DNA from: an uncultured Oscillospiraceae bacterium
GTDB lineage: Bacteria; Bacillota; Clostridia; Oscillospirales; Oscillospiraceae
Direction of reading: 5' to 3'
NCBI GenBank assembly: GCA_910588495.1
Contig: CAJUPU010000046.1
Span: forward strand, 1 to 14,814
Length of the DNA: 14,814 nucleotides
The notes below the pieces were generated by a model that saw only the letters and a program-made list of their open reading frames with translations, was not told the origin of the DNA and did no database searches. Numbering within the stretch: position 1 is the stretch's first letter; each line of letters begins with the position of its first letter. Positions 6,457 to 14,626 of the stretch are shown piece after piece. Position numbers and translations under genes: made by a program.

Positions 6457-7788
6457 ATGGGCTGCAGCAGAGAGGATATCATTCGAATGGTGAAAGAGGA
6501 GGATGTAAAATTCATCCGAATGCAGTTCACCGACATCTTTGGCCAGCTGAAAAACGTGGCCATCACCGCCTCCCAGATCGAGAAGGCCGTGGACAACCAG
6601 ATCATGATCGATGGCTCCTCCATCGAGGGGTTTGTCCGCATCAACGAGTCGGACCAGTATCTCTGGCCCGACCTGGACAGCTTTGTCATCTTCCCCTGGC
6701 GGCCCCAGCACGGCAAGGTGGCCCGGCTGATCTGCGACGTGCACAACCCGGACGGCACTCCCTTTGTGGGCGACCCCCGGGGGGTGCTGGAGCGGGTGCT
6801 GGAGAAAGCGAAGGCCATGGGCTACGATACCTTCAATGTGGGCCCCGAGGCGGAGTTCTTCCTGTTCCAGACCGACGAGGAGGGCAAGCCCACCACCCGC
6901 ACCAACGATGAGGCGGGTTATTTCGACCTGGGCCCTCTGGATCACGGGGAGTCCACCCGGCGGGAGATCTGCCTGGCGCTGGAGGAGATGGGCTATGAAA
7001 TTGAGGCCAGCCACCACGAGGTGGCCCAGGGCCAGCACGAGATCGACTTCAAGTACGCCCCCGCCCTCCAGTGCGCCGACAAGATCATGACCTTCAAGCT
7101 GGCTGTAAAGACCCTGGCCCAGAAGAATGGGCTCCACGCCACCTTCATGCCCAAGCCCATCTTCGGCATCAACGGCTCGGGAATGCACACCAACATGTCC
7201 CTGTTCCGGGACGGGAAAAACGTGTTCTTCGATGAGAACGGTCCCAAGGGCCTGTCCAGGGAGGCGTATGCTTTCATCGCGGGGATACTGGCCCACATGA
7301 AGGGCATGGCCGCCGTCACCAACCCCCTGGTCAACTCCTACAAACGGTTGGTCCCCGGCTACGAGGCTCCCTGCTATCTGGCCTGGTCCGCCTCCAACCG
7401 TTCCGCCCTCATCCGCATCCCCGCCGCCCGGGGACAGGCCACCCGGGTGGAGCTGCGCTGCCCCGACCCGGCCTGCAACCCCTACCTGTCTTTGGCCGTC
7501 TGCCTGGCGGCGGGGCTGGACGGCATCGAGAAGGGGATGACCCCGCCGGAGGAGATCACCGAGAACATCTTCGCCATGTCTCCGGCGGAACGGCAGGCCA
7601 AGGGCATCGAGGCCCTGCCCGGCTCCCTGGAGGAGGCCCTCATCGCCATGAAGAAGGACAAGCTGGTGATGGACACCCTGGGCCAGCACGTTTCCAGCCA
7701 GTACATCGCCGGAAAAGAGGCGGAGTGGGACGAGTACCGCACCCGCGTTTCCAGCTGGGAGCGGGACAAATACATGATGAACTACTGA
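6457..7788 (+). CDS. glnA: Type I glutamine synthetase (GSI-alpha)
   Basis: Glutamine synthetase joins ammonium to glutamate using ATP and is the high-affinity route of ammonium assimilation; it acts in the cytosol as a dodecamer. The 443-aa length and sequence match the Bacillus-type GSI-alpha class throughout. Visible motifs are DGSSIEGFVRI (52-62), GPEAEFFLF (129-137), ASHHEVAQGQHEIDFKY (184-200), NGSGMHTNMSL (239-249), NPLVNSYKRLVPGYEAPCY (289-307, the flap with the catalytic Glu) and NRSALIRIPA (314-323). Arg61 corresponds to the residue linked to glutamine feedback inhibition in B. subtilis GS. The GSI-beta insertion and adenylylation site are absent, so control should be by feedback and at the RNA level. 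The tail DKYMMNY resembles the C-terminus used by Bacillus GS to bind GlnR. The start has AAGGGG about 10 nt upstream. Confidence 0.98.
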   Translation: MGCSREDIIRMVKEEDVKFIRMQFTDIFGQLKNVAITASQIEKAVDNQIMIDGSSIEGFVRINESDQYLWPDLDSFVIFPWRPQHGKVARLICDVHNPDGTPFVGDPRGVLERVLEKAKAMGYDTFNVGPEAEFFLFQTDEEGKPTTRTNDEAGYFDLGPLDHGESTRREICLALEEMGYEIEASHHEVAQGQHEIDFKYAPALQCADKIMTFKLAVKTLAQKNGLHATFMPKPIFGINGSGMHTNMSLFRDGKNVFFDENGPKGLSREAYAFIAGILAHMKGMAAVTNPLVNSYKRLVPGYEAPCYLAWSASNRSALIRIPAARGQATRVELRCPDPACNPYLSLAVCLAAGLDGIEKGMTPPEEITENIFAMSPAERQAKGIEALPGSLEEALIAMKKDKLVMDTLGQHVSSQYIAGKEAEWDEYRTRVSSWERDKYMMNY

Positions 7789-7813
7789 ATTTCCCGGAAG
7801 CGAGGTGAGGGCC

Positions 7814-8341
7814 ATGCGGCAGATCGTGGTGGCCTTTGAGCGCCAGTCCAACTGCGACCGGCTCCGGGAGGCGCTGGAGAGCACCGGAGAATTTTCCTGC
7901 CTCACCTGCCGCAGCGCCGCCCAGGTGAAGCGGACGGTGGCCAAACTGCGGCTGGACCTGGTGGTGTGCGGCTTCAAGCTGACGGACGAAAGCTGTGAGA
8001 CGCTGTATTTCGACCTGCCCCAGCGGTGCGCCATGCTGATGGTGGCCCCCCAGGCCCAGTTGGAGCTGTGCGCCGCGCCGGGGATATTCAAGCTGCCTGC
8101 CCCGGTGGGCCGGGGGTCGCTGCTGGCCTCGGTGCGGATGCTGGCCCAGCTGGCTCAGACCAGTCAGGCCCCCGCCCGGCGCAGCCAGGAGGAAAAGGAG
8201 CTGGTGGCGCGGGCCAAAGCGTTGCTGATGGAACAGGACGGCATGACGGAAGCGGAGGCTCATCGGTGGCTCCAAAAGCGGAGCATGGACCACGGCGCGC
8301 GGCTGGCGGACACCGCCCGGCAGGTGCTGGAGAAATTTTGA
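7814..8341 (+). CDS. ANTAR-domain RNA-binding antiterminator with degenerate receiver
   Basis: A 175-aa, two-domain protein. Residues 1-~115 have the length and pattern of a response-regulator receiver (IVVAF first strand, LDLVVCGFKL third strand, IFKLPAPV fifth strand), but the phosphate-accepting Asp is replaced by Cys52-Gly53 and the acidic pocket after strand one is AFE. Phosphorylation control is therefore unlikely. Residues ~126-173 are an ANTAR domain (LVARAKALLMEQDGMTEAEAHRWLQKRSMD), the RNA-binding module of NasR, AmiR and EutV, which binds A1/G4 hexaloop hairpins and prevents termination. The gene is 25 nt after glnA and ends one base before the gltB leader. ATG 7814, with GAGGTG 6 nt upstream, gives the natural first strand; GTG 7805 overlaps that site. 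The inferred role is antitermination of glnA, gltBD and amtB in response to nitrogen or glutamine state, perhaps through contact with GS. Confidence 0.92.
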   Translation: MRQIVVAFERQSNCDRLREALESTGEFSCLTCRSAAQVKRTVAKLRLDLVVCGFKLTDESCETLYFDLPQRCAMLMVAPQAQLELCAAPGIFKLPAPVGRGSLLASVRMLAQLAQTSQAPARRSQEEKELVARAKALLMEQDGMTEAEAHRWLQKRSMDHGARLADTARQVLEKF

Positions 8342-8342
8342 C

Positions 8343-8368
8343 CGGGCAGAGACGCCTGACAGAACGGG
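8343..8368 (+). promoter_or_regulatory. Candidate ANTAR-target hairpins before gltB
   Basis: Two hairpins with A1/G4 hexaloops can be drawn. CGGGC-AGAGAC-GCCTG (8343-8358) has a 5-bp stem; CCTG-ACAGAA-CGGG (8355-8368) has a 4-bp stem with one G-U pair. They share the strand GCCTG and exclude each other. The second one's CGGG strand is part of the following terminator stem, giving the antiterminator geometry. The signal starts immediately after the ANTAR gene's stop. Confidence 0.52.
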
Positions 8369-8400
8369 ACGGCGCTCATTGGGCGGCCGTCCCGTTGACT
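8363..8400 (+). terminator. Terminator-like hairpin between the ANTAR gene and gltB (attenuator)
   Basis: AACGGGACGGC (8363-8373) pairs perfectly with GCCGTCCCGTT (8386-8396) over 11 bp. A short inner stem extends it. It is followed by GACTTCATAT, so the T tract is poor. It probably attenuates readthrough from glnA into gltB unless the overlapping hairpin is stabilised by the ANTAR protein. No separate gltB promoter is visible. Confidence 0.6.
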
Positions 8401-8429
8401 TCATATGACCCCGAAAAGAGGTTTTCGCT

Positions 8430-11400
8430 ATGAGAGAAAAGGAAACGGGGCCCATGGCCCCCCTGTACGACCCCCGGTTCGAGCACGACGCCTGCGGCAT
8501 TGGGGCCGTTGTGGACATCAAGGGCAGAAAGACCCATCAGACGGTGGACGACGCGCTGAAGATCGTGGAAAAGCTGGAGCACCGGGCGGGAAAGGACGCC
8601 GCGGGCGAGACCGGCGACGGCGTGGGTATTTTGCTGCAGATCTCCCACGGCTTTTTCTCCAAAGCGGCGGCGGAGCTGGGCTTTGAGCTGGGGGGCGAAC
8701 GGGACTACGGGGTGGGGATGTTCTTCTTCCCCCAGGACGACCTGCGCCGGAATCAGGCCATGAAGATGTTCCAGCTCATCGCAGAGCGGGAGGGGATGGA
8801 GTTCATCGGCTGGCGGGAGGCGCCGGTATGCCCCCAGGTGCTGGGGCGGAAGGCACGGGATAAAATGCCCCGGATCGTCCAGGGCTTCGTCCGCCGCCCG
8901 GAACGGCTGGCAAAGGGGCTGGAATTCGACCGCCGCCTCTATATCGCCCGGCGGGAGTTTGAGCAGTCCAGCGGCGACACCTATGTGGCCTCCCTGTCCA
9001 GCAGGACCATCGTGTATAAGGGGATGTTCCTGGTGGGCCAGCTGCGGCAGTTCTACCTGGATCTGCAGGATGAGGACTATACCTCCGCCATCGCCCTGGT
9101 CCATTCCCGGTTCTCCACCAACACCGATCCCTCCTGGGAGCGGGCCCACCCCAACCGGCTCATCGCCCACAACGGGGAGATCAACACCATTCGGGGCAAC
9201 GCGGACCGGATGCTGGCCCGGGAGGAGACCATGTCCTCCCCGGTGTGGGAGGGGGAGCTGGACAAGGTGTTCCCAGTGGTGGACGCCAGGGGCTCGGACT
9301 CCGCCATGCTGGACAACACCCTGGAATTTCTGGTGATGAGCGGCATGGAGCTGCCCTTGGCGGTGATGGTGTGCGTCCCGGAGCCCTGGATGAACGACCC
9401 TAATCTCTCCCGTGCCCGCCGGGACCTGTACCAATACTACGCCGCCATGATGGAGCCCTGGGACGGCCCCGCCGCCATCCTGTTCTCCGACGGCGACCAG
9501 GTGGGCGCGGTGCTGGACCGCAACGGCCTGCGCCCCGCCCGGTATTACCTCACCGACGACGGCCGGCTCATCCTGTCCTCCGAGGTCGGGGTGCTGGACA
9601 TCGACCCTGCCCATATCCTGAAGAAATCCCGGCTGGAGCCGGGGAAAATGCTGCTGGCGGACACGGTCCAGGGCCGCGTCATCGGTGACGAGGAGCTCAA
9701 GGAGGGCTGCGCCGCCCGCAGCCCCTACGGCGAATGGCTGGACCGGGAGCTGCTTCAGCTGAAGGACCTGGCTATTCCCAACCACCGGGTGGAGACCTGC
9801 CCGCCGGAACGGCTGGCACAGGTGCAGAAGGCGTTCGGCTACACCTGGGAGGATGTCAAAGACGCCATCCTGCCCATGGCCCGGACAGGGGCGGAACCCA
9901 CCGCCGCCATGGGGGCGGATATCCCCCTGGCGGTGCTGGACCGCCGGGACCGGCCGCTGTTCGACTATTTCCGCCAGCGCTTCGCCCAGGTGACCAACCC
10001 GCCCATCGACGCCATCCGGGAGGAGATCGTCACCGACACCGCGGTGTATGTGGGAGATGACGGCAATCTGCTGGAGGAGCGGGCTGAAAACTGCCGGGTG
10101 CTCCAGATCCACAACCCCATCCTCACCTCGGTGGATATGCTGAAGATCAAACACATGGACCGGCCCGGCTTCCGCGTGGAGACGGTGTCCCTGCTGTATT
10201 TCAAAAATATGCCCCTGAAGCGGGCGCTGGACCAGATGAAGCTGTCCGCCGACCGGGCCTATCGCGGCGGGGCCAATATCATCATCCTGTCTGACCGGGG
10301 GGTGGACGAAAACCACGCGGCCATCCCCTCTCTGCTGGCGGTGTCCGCCCTGGAGCAGCATCTGGTGCGCACCCGAAAGCGCACGGCGGTGTCCGTCATC
10401 CTGGAGTCCGGCGAGCCCCGGGACGTGCATCACTTTGCCGCCCTGCTGGGCTACGGGGCCCGGGCGGTCAACCCCTATCTGGCCCAGGAGACCATCGGCC
10501 GGCTCATCGACGAGGGAATGCTGGACAAGGACTTCGGGGCGGCGGTGGACGATTACAACAAAGCCATCCTGAAAGGTATCGTGAAGATCGCCTCTAAAAT
10601 GGGCGTGTCTACCCTCCAGTCCTACCAGTCCGCCCAACTCTTCGAGGCGGTGGGCATCGCCAAAAACGTGGTGGACGAATACTTTACCAACACGGTCTCC
10701 CGCATTGGCGGCATCGGCCTGAAGGAGATCGAGGCCATGGTGGACCGAAACCATTCGCGGGCTTTCGACCCCTTGGGGCTGGAGGCGGACCTCACCTTGG
10801 ACTCGGCGGGAACTCATAAGGCCCGCTCGGGACAGGAGGACCATATGTACAGCCCCCAGGCCATCCACCTGCTCCAGCAGGCCGCCCGCACCGGGGACTA
10901 CGGCCTGTTCAAGCAATACAGCGCCCTGGTGGACGACGAGAGCTCCCCCCACACCCTCCGGGGGCTGATGGAGATGAAGTATGCGCACACCCCCATCCCA
11001 TTGGACGAGGTGGAGAGCGTGGAGTCCATCGTCAAGCGGTTCAAGACCGGGGCCATGAGCTACGGCTCCATCTCCCAGGAGGCCCACGAGTGTCTGGCCC
11101 AGGCCATGAATCTGCTGGGGGGCAGGTCCAACTCCGGCGAGGGGGGCGAGCGGCCCGAGCGGCTGCGAAACGGCCTCCGCTGCTCCGCCATCAAGCAGGT
11201 GGCGTCGGGCCGGTTCGGGGTCACCAGCGAGTACCTGGTGAGCGCCCAGGAGATCCAGATCAAAATGGCCCAGGGGGCCAAGCCCGGCGAGGGCGGCCAC
11301 CTGCCTGGAAAGAAGGTGTACCCCTGGATCGCCAAGACCCGCTACTCCACCCCCGGCGTGTCCCTGATCTCTCCGCCGCCCCATCACGATATCTATTCCA

Positions 11401-12971
11401 TTGAGGACCTGGCCCAGCTGATCTACGATCTGAAAAACGCCAACCGTCAGGCCCGCATTTCCGTCAAGCTGGTCAGCGAGGCGGGCGTGGGCACCGTGGC
11501 GGCCGGCGTAGTGAAAGCGGGCGCTCAGGTGGTGCTCATCTCAGGCTGGGACGGGGGCACCGGGGCCGCACCCCGGACCTCCATTCACCACGCGGGTCTG
11601 CCCTGGGAGCTGGGGCTTGCCGAGACCCACCAGACCCTCATCCAAAACGGGCTCCGCTCCCGGGTGATGCTGGAGACCGACGGAAAGCTGATGACGGGCC
11701 GGGACGTGGCCATCGCCTGTATGCTGGGGGCGGAGGAGTTCGGTTTTGCCACCGCGCCGCTGGTGACCCTGGGCTGCGTCATGATGCGGGTGTGCGATCG
11801 GGACACCTGCCCCGTGGGGGTTGCGACGCAGAACCCCCAGCTGCGGAAACGGTTCAAGGGAAAGCCGGAATATGTGGTGAACTTCATGCGCTTCATCGCC
11901 CAGGAGCTGCGGGAGCACATGGCGAAGCTGGGTGTGCGCACCGTGGAGGAGCTGGTGGGCCGCACCGACCTGCTGAAAATGCGGGACCACGCCGTCAACG
12001 ACAGGGCCGCCACCGTGGACCTGTCCGCGATCCTGGGCGGTCCCTACGTGGGCGAGGGGTACAAGACTCACTTTGACCCCGCCGATGTGTACGATTTTGA
12101 GCTGGAAAAGACGGTGGACCAGTCGGTCCTTCTGGCGAAAATGGGGGGCGCCCTGAAAAAGGGCCAGAAGAAACGACTTTCCCTGGAGGTGACCTCCACC
12201 GACCGGGCTGTGGGGACGATCTTCGGCTCCGAAGTGACCCGCCTTCACGGGGAGGAGCTGGAGGAGGATACCTTTACCGTCCACTGTACCGGCGGCGGGG
12301 GCCAGTCCTTCGGCGCGTTCATTTCCAGGGGCCTCACCCTGGAGCTGGAAGGGGACGCCAACGACTACTTCGGCAAGGGGCTGTCCGGCGGCAAGCTGGC
12401 GGTGTACCCGCCCAAAACAGCCGCATTCAAGGCGGACGAGAACATCATCATCGGCAATGTGGCCCTGTATGGCGCCACCTCCGGAAAAGCCTTTATCGCG
12501 GGCCGGGCCGGAGAGCGGTTCTGTGTGCGCAATTCCGGAGCGGCGGCTGTGGTGGAGGGCGTGGGCGACCACGGCTGCGAGTACATGACCGGGGGCCGGG
12601 TGGTGGTGCTGGGGGAGACGGGCAAAAATTTCGCCGCGGGCATGAGCGGCGGCGTGGCCTACGTCTGGGACCCCCGGCGGGATTTGTATCTGCGCCTGAA
12701 CAAGGAGCTGGTATCCCTGGAGCCGGTGACGGAGACCCGGGACCTGGAGGAGCTGCGGGGCCTGATCGCCGAGCATGTTCAGGCCACCGGCTCGGAGAGG
12801 GGCCGGACCATTCTGACGGAGCTTGAACACAGCGCGGCAAATTTCAAAAAGATATTACCGCGGGATTACGCCAAAATGCTCGAGGCCATTGCCCAATGCG
12901 AGGGGCAGGGCATGGGCCGGGACGAGGCGGAGCTGGAGGCGTTCTACGCCGCGACAGGAGGCGCGAACTGA
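8430..12971 (+). CDS. gltB: Glutamate synthase, large (alpha) subunit
   Basis: The large GOGAT subunit hydrolyses glutamine and transfers the ammonia through a tunnel to 2-oxoglutarate, forming glutamate. The 1513-aa product has the full domain order. A propeptide of about 21 residues precedes Cys22, the N-terminal nucleophile after cleavage (HDACGIG). The class II amidotransferase runs to about 425 (HNGEINTIRGN within it), followed by a central domain (~460-750). The FMN-binding synthase domain (~800-1190) contains SYGSISQEAHE and NSGEGGE, with 3Fe-4S cysteines 1116, 1122 and 1127 (C-x5-C-x4-C). A C-terminal GXGXG beta-helix spans ~1260-1450 (GKGLSGGKLAVYPP). ATG 8430 has AAGAGG 8 nt upstream. 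ATG 8454 (MAPLYDPRF) has AAAAGGAA before it and is equally possible, with a shorter propeptide. It overlaps gltD by TGATG and follows an attenuator. Confidence 0.97.
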   Translation: MREKETGPMAPLYDPRFEHDACGIGAVVDIKGRKTHQTVDDALKIVEKLEHRAGKDAAGETGDGVGILLQISHGFFSKAAAELGFELGGERDYGVGMFFFPQDDLRRNQAMKMFQLIAEREGMEFIGWREAPVCPQVLGRKARDKMPRIVQGFVRRPERLAKGLEFDRRLYIARREFEQSSGDTYVASLSSRTIVYKGMFLVGQLRQFYLDLQDEDYTSAIALVHSRFSTNTDPSWERAHPNRLIAHNGEINTIRGNADRMLAREETMSSPVWEGELDKVFPVVDARGSDSAMLDNTLEFLVMSGMELPLAVMVCVPEPWMNDPNLSRARRDLYQYYAAMMEPWDGPAAILFSDGDQVGAVLDRNGLRPARYYLTDDGRLILSSEVGVLDIDPAHILKKSRLEPGKMLLADTVQGRVIGDEELKEGCAARSPYGEWLDRELLQLKDLAIPNHRVETCPPERLAQVQKAFGYTWEDVKDAILPMARTGAEPTAAMGADIPLAVLDRRDRPLFDYFRQRFAQVTNPPIDAIREEIVTDTAVYVGDDGNLLEERAENCRVLQIHNPILTSVDMLKIKHMDRPGFRVETVSLLYFKNMPLKRALDQMKLSADRAYRGGANIIILSDRGVDENHAAIPSLLAVSALEQHLVRTRKRTAVSVILESGEPRDVHHFAALLGYGARAVNPYLAQETIGRLIDEGMLDKDFGAAVDDYNKAILKGIVKIASKMGVSTLQSYQSAQLFEAVGIAKNVVDEYFTNTVSRIGGIGLKEIEAMVDRNHSRAFDPLGLEADLTLDSAGTHKARSGQEDHMYSPQAIHLLQQAARTGDYGLFKQYSALVDDESSPHTLRGLMEMKYAHTPIPLDEVESVESIVKRFKTGAMSYGSISQEAHECLAQAMNLLGGRSNSGEGGERPERLRNGLRCSAIKQVASGRFGVTSEYLVSAQEIQIKMAQGAKPGEGGHLPGKKVYPWIAKTRYSTPGVSLISPPPHHDIYSIEDLAQLIYDLKNANRQARISVKLVSEAGVGTVAAGVVKAGAQVVLISGWDGGTGAAPRTSIHHAGLPWELGLAETHQTLIQNGLRSRVMLETDGKLMTGRDVAIACMLGAEEFGFATAPLVTLGCVMMRVCDRDTCPVGVATQNPQLRKRFKGKPEYVVNFMRFIAQELREHMAKLGVRTVEELVGRTDLLKMRDHAVNDRAATVDLSAILGGPYVGEGYKTHFDPADVYDFELEKTVDQSVLLAKMGGALKKGQKKRLSLEVTSTDRAVGTIFGSEVTRLHGEELEEDTFTVHCTGGGGQSFGAFISRGLTLELEGDANDYFGKGLSGGKLAVYPPKTAAFKADENIIIGNVALYGATSGKAFIAGRAGERFCVRNSGAAAVVEGVGDHGCEYMTGGRVVVLGETGKNFAAGMSGGVAYVWDPRRDLYLRLNKELVSLEPVTETRDLEELRGLIAEHVQATGSERGRTILTELEHSAANFKKILPRDYAKMLEAIAQCEGQGMGRDEAELEAFYAATGGAN

Positions 12972-14437
12972 TGGGAAAGCCCACGGGATTTTTAGAGTTT
13001 GACCGCCGGGTGGATCCCGGCCAGCCGCCTTTGGAGCGCATCCGCCACTGGGACGAGTTCCACGCCATGCTCCCGGAAGAGGAGCGCCGCCGTCAGGCGG
13101 CCCGATGTATGGAGTGCGGCGTTCCCTTCTGCCAGTCCGGGGTGGAGCTGGGGGGCATGGTCATCGGGTGCCCACTCCACAATCTGGCGCCGGAGTGGAA
13201 CGATCTGATCTATACCGGAAATCCGGACCAGGCCCTGGCCCGGCTCACCAAGACCAACAGCTTCCCTGAGTTTACCGGGAGGGTGTGCCCCGCCCTGTGC
13301 GAGGCGGCGTGCACCTGCGGCCTCAACGGCGACCCGGTGACGGTGAAGGAAAACGAGCTGGCCATCATCGAGGCGGGCTTTGCCTCGGGGGCCATAAGGC
13401 CCCGGCCGCCCAAGGCCCGCACGGGAAAGCGGGTGGCGGTGGTGGGGTCCGGCCCCGCCGGCCTTGCCGCCGCCCAGCAGCTCAACCGCCGGGGACACTC
13501 CGTCACGATCTTTGAGCGGGACGACCGGGCGGGGGGGCTGCTGATGTACGGCATCCCCAACATGAAGCTGGAAAAGCGGATCGTTCAGCGCCGGGTGGAG
13601 CTGATGGCGGCAGAGGGGGTGGAGTTCCGTACAGGCTGTGACGTGGGCCGGGATCTCCCCGCCCAGGCGCTTTTGGAGGAGTATGACGCGGTCGTCCTGT
13701 GCTGTGGGGCGAAGAAGCCCCGGCCCCTGCCTCCGGCAGAGGGGATCTTGGGCGCGTATTTCGCCGTGGACTATCTCACCGCCGCCACAAAGGCTCTGCT
13801 GGACGGCGGCGCCCCCATCGACGCCGCTGGCAAAGATGTGGTCGTCGTGGGGGGCGGCGACACCGGCAACGACTGCGTGGGCGCCGCCATCCGCCAGGGG
13901 TGCCGGTCCGTCATCCAGCTGGAGATGATGCCTCGGCTCCCGGCGGCGCGGGCCGGGGATAACCCCTGGCCCCAGTGGCCCCGGGTGTGCAAGACCGATT
14001 ACGGCCAGGAGGAGGCCGCCGCCCTGTTTGGGGCCGACCCCCGGCGATATCAGACCACGGTGAGGGAGTGCCGGACCGATGAGGCCGGGGCGCTGTCCGC
14101 CGTCGTCACCGTCCGCCTGGAGCCGAAGGAGGAGGACGGGCGGCGCTTCATGGCCCAGGTCCCCCGCTCGGAGGAGGAACTGCCCTGCCAGCTGTTGCTC
14201 ATCGCGGCGGGCTTCCTGGGCCCCGAGGACTATGCCGCCGACGCCTTCGGCTTGAGCCGGGACGGGCGGTCCAATGTGTCCACCGCCCCGGACAGCCACG
14301 CCACAGGGGTAGATAAGGTGTTTGCCGCAGGGGATATGCGCCGGGGGCAGTCCTTGGTGGTGTGGGCCATCGCCGAGGGCCGGGCTGCCGCGCGGGAGGC
14401 GGACGAGTACCTGATGGGCTACAGCAATTTGAACTGA
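12971..14437 (+). CDS. gltD: Glutamate synthase, small (beta) subunit, NAD(P)H-dependent
   Basis: GltD takes electrons from NAD(P)H through FAD and two 4Fe-4S clusters to the FMN of GltB, completing the GS-GOGAT cycle. The 488-aa product has the expected cluster cysteines at 47, 50, 54 and 67 (CMECGVPFC ... GCPLHN) and 106, 110, 114 and 116 (CPALCEAACTC). It has an FAD-binding Rossmann motif (VAVVGSGPAGLAAAQQL, 155-171), the following RAGGLLMYGIPNMKLEK, an NAD(P)H-binding motif VVVVGGGDTGNDC (290-302), and a C-terminal FAD contact AAGDMRRGQSLVVWAI. The start is ATG 12971, within the gltB stop (TGATG), with AGGAGG 9 nt upstream; longer readings of the frame extend only into gltB. The overlap fits translational coupling, giving balanced subunits. 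No convincing terminator follows before the amtB promoter. Confidence 0.97.
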   Translation: MGKPTGFLEFDRRVDPGQPPLERIRHWDEFHAMLPEEERRRQAARCMECGVPFCQSGVELGGMVIGCPLHNLAPEWNDLIYTGNPDQALARLTKTNSFPEFTGRVCPALCEAACTCGLNGDPVTVKENELAIIEAGFASGAIRPRPPKARTGKRVAVVGSGPAGLAAAQQLNRRGHSVTIFERDDRAGGLLMYGIPNMKLEKRIVQRRVELMAAEGVEFRTGCDVGRDLPAQALLEEYDAVVLCCGAKKPRPLPPAEGILGAYFAVDYLTAATKALLDGGAPIDAAGKDVVVVGGGDTGNDCVGAAIRQGCRSVIQLEMMPRLPAARAGDNPWPQWPRVCKTDYGQEEAAALFGADPRRYQTTVRECRTDEAGALSAVVTVRLEPKEEDGRRFMAQVPRSEEELPCQLLLIAAGFLGPEDYAADAFGLSRDGRSNVSTAPDSHATGVDKVFAAGDMRRGQSLVVWAIAEGRAAAREADEYLMGYSNLN

Positions 14438-14527
14438 GCGCCCAAAAAATTCGCAGGAAAAACCGCTTAGATTTTCGTTTTCCGGGTAAAAACATTTGTA
14501 GTTCCCGCCAAAAATGAATTTTGTTGG

Positions 14528-14556
14528 TTGACATCTTGCAAAAATGGAGCTATACT
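14528..14556 (+). promoter_or_regulatory. Sigma-A promoter of amtB
   Basis: TTGACA (14528-14533) and TATACT (14551-14556) are spaced by 17 nt. Start is expected near 14562, with a leader of about 120 nt. The promoter closely resembles that of glnA, including the GCTATACT -10 context. The preceding 90 bases after gltD are A/T-rich and show no other feature I can support. Confidence 0.88.
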
Positions 14557-14563
14557 CCCCCCA

Positions 14564-14581
14564 TCAGGCAAAGGCGCCGGA
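14564..14581 (+). promoter_or_regulatory. Candidate ANTAR-target hairpin in the amtB leader
   Basis: GGC (14567-14569) pairs with GCC (14576-14578) around the hexaloop AAAGGC, with A1 and G4. Outer pairs T14564-A14581 and C14565-G14580 extend it across one A-G mismatch. The loop resembles AACGGC of the glnA leader. Its 3' strand is the first arm of the terminator that follows. The stem is short, so this is the weakest of the three. Confidence 0.45.
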
Positions 14582-14613
14582 GAGCTTCAACGCTCCCGGC
14601 GACTTTCCTGTTT
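14575..14613 (+). terminator. Terminator-like hairpin in the amtB leader (attenuator)
   Basis: CGCCGG (14575-14580) pairs with CCGGCG (14596-14601). After one bulged A, GAGC pairs with GCTC around a TTCAAC loop. ACTTTCCTGTTT follows, again a weak T tract. The stem is stable, and its first arm overlaps the A1/G4 hairpin. Confidence 0.62.
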
Positions 14614-14626
14614 CACGGGAGAGGCC

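Noticed and set aside
6451..8091. Long - strand open frame opposite glnA and the ANTAR gene
   Set aside because: It is a mirror of GC-rich coding sequence; both + strand genes have unmistakable families.
8395..8423. TTGACT as the -35 box of a separate gltB promoter
   Set aside because: No -10-like sequence stands at 16-18 nt downstream; the bases are the end of the terminator stem and its tail.
8376..11387. Very long open frame (about 1000 codons) on the - strand opposite gltB
   Set aside because: It is a shadow of the GC-rich gltB codons: low-complexity, His/Gly/Val-rich sequence without domains, opposite a clear gltB.
14438..14527. Terminator after gltD
   Set aside because: GGAAAAAC and GTTTTCC can pair with a bulge, but the loop is 13 nt, the stem is A/T-rich and no T tract follows.
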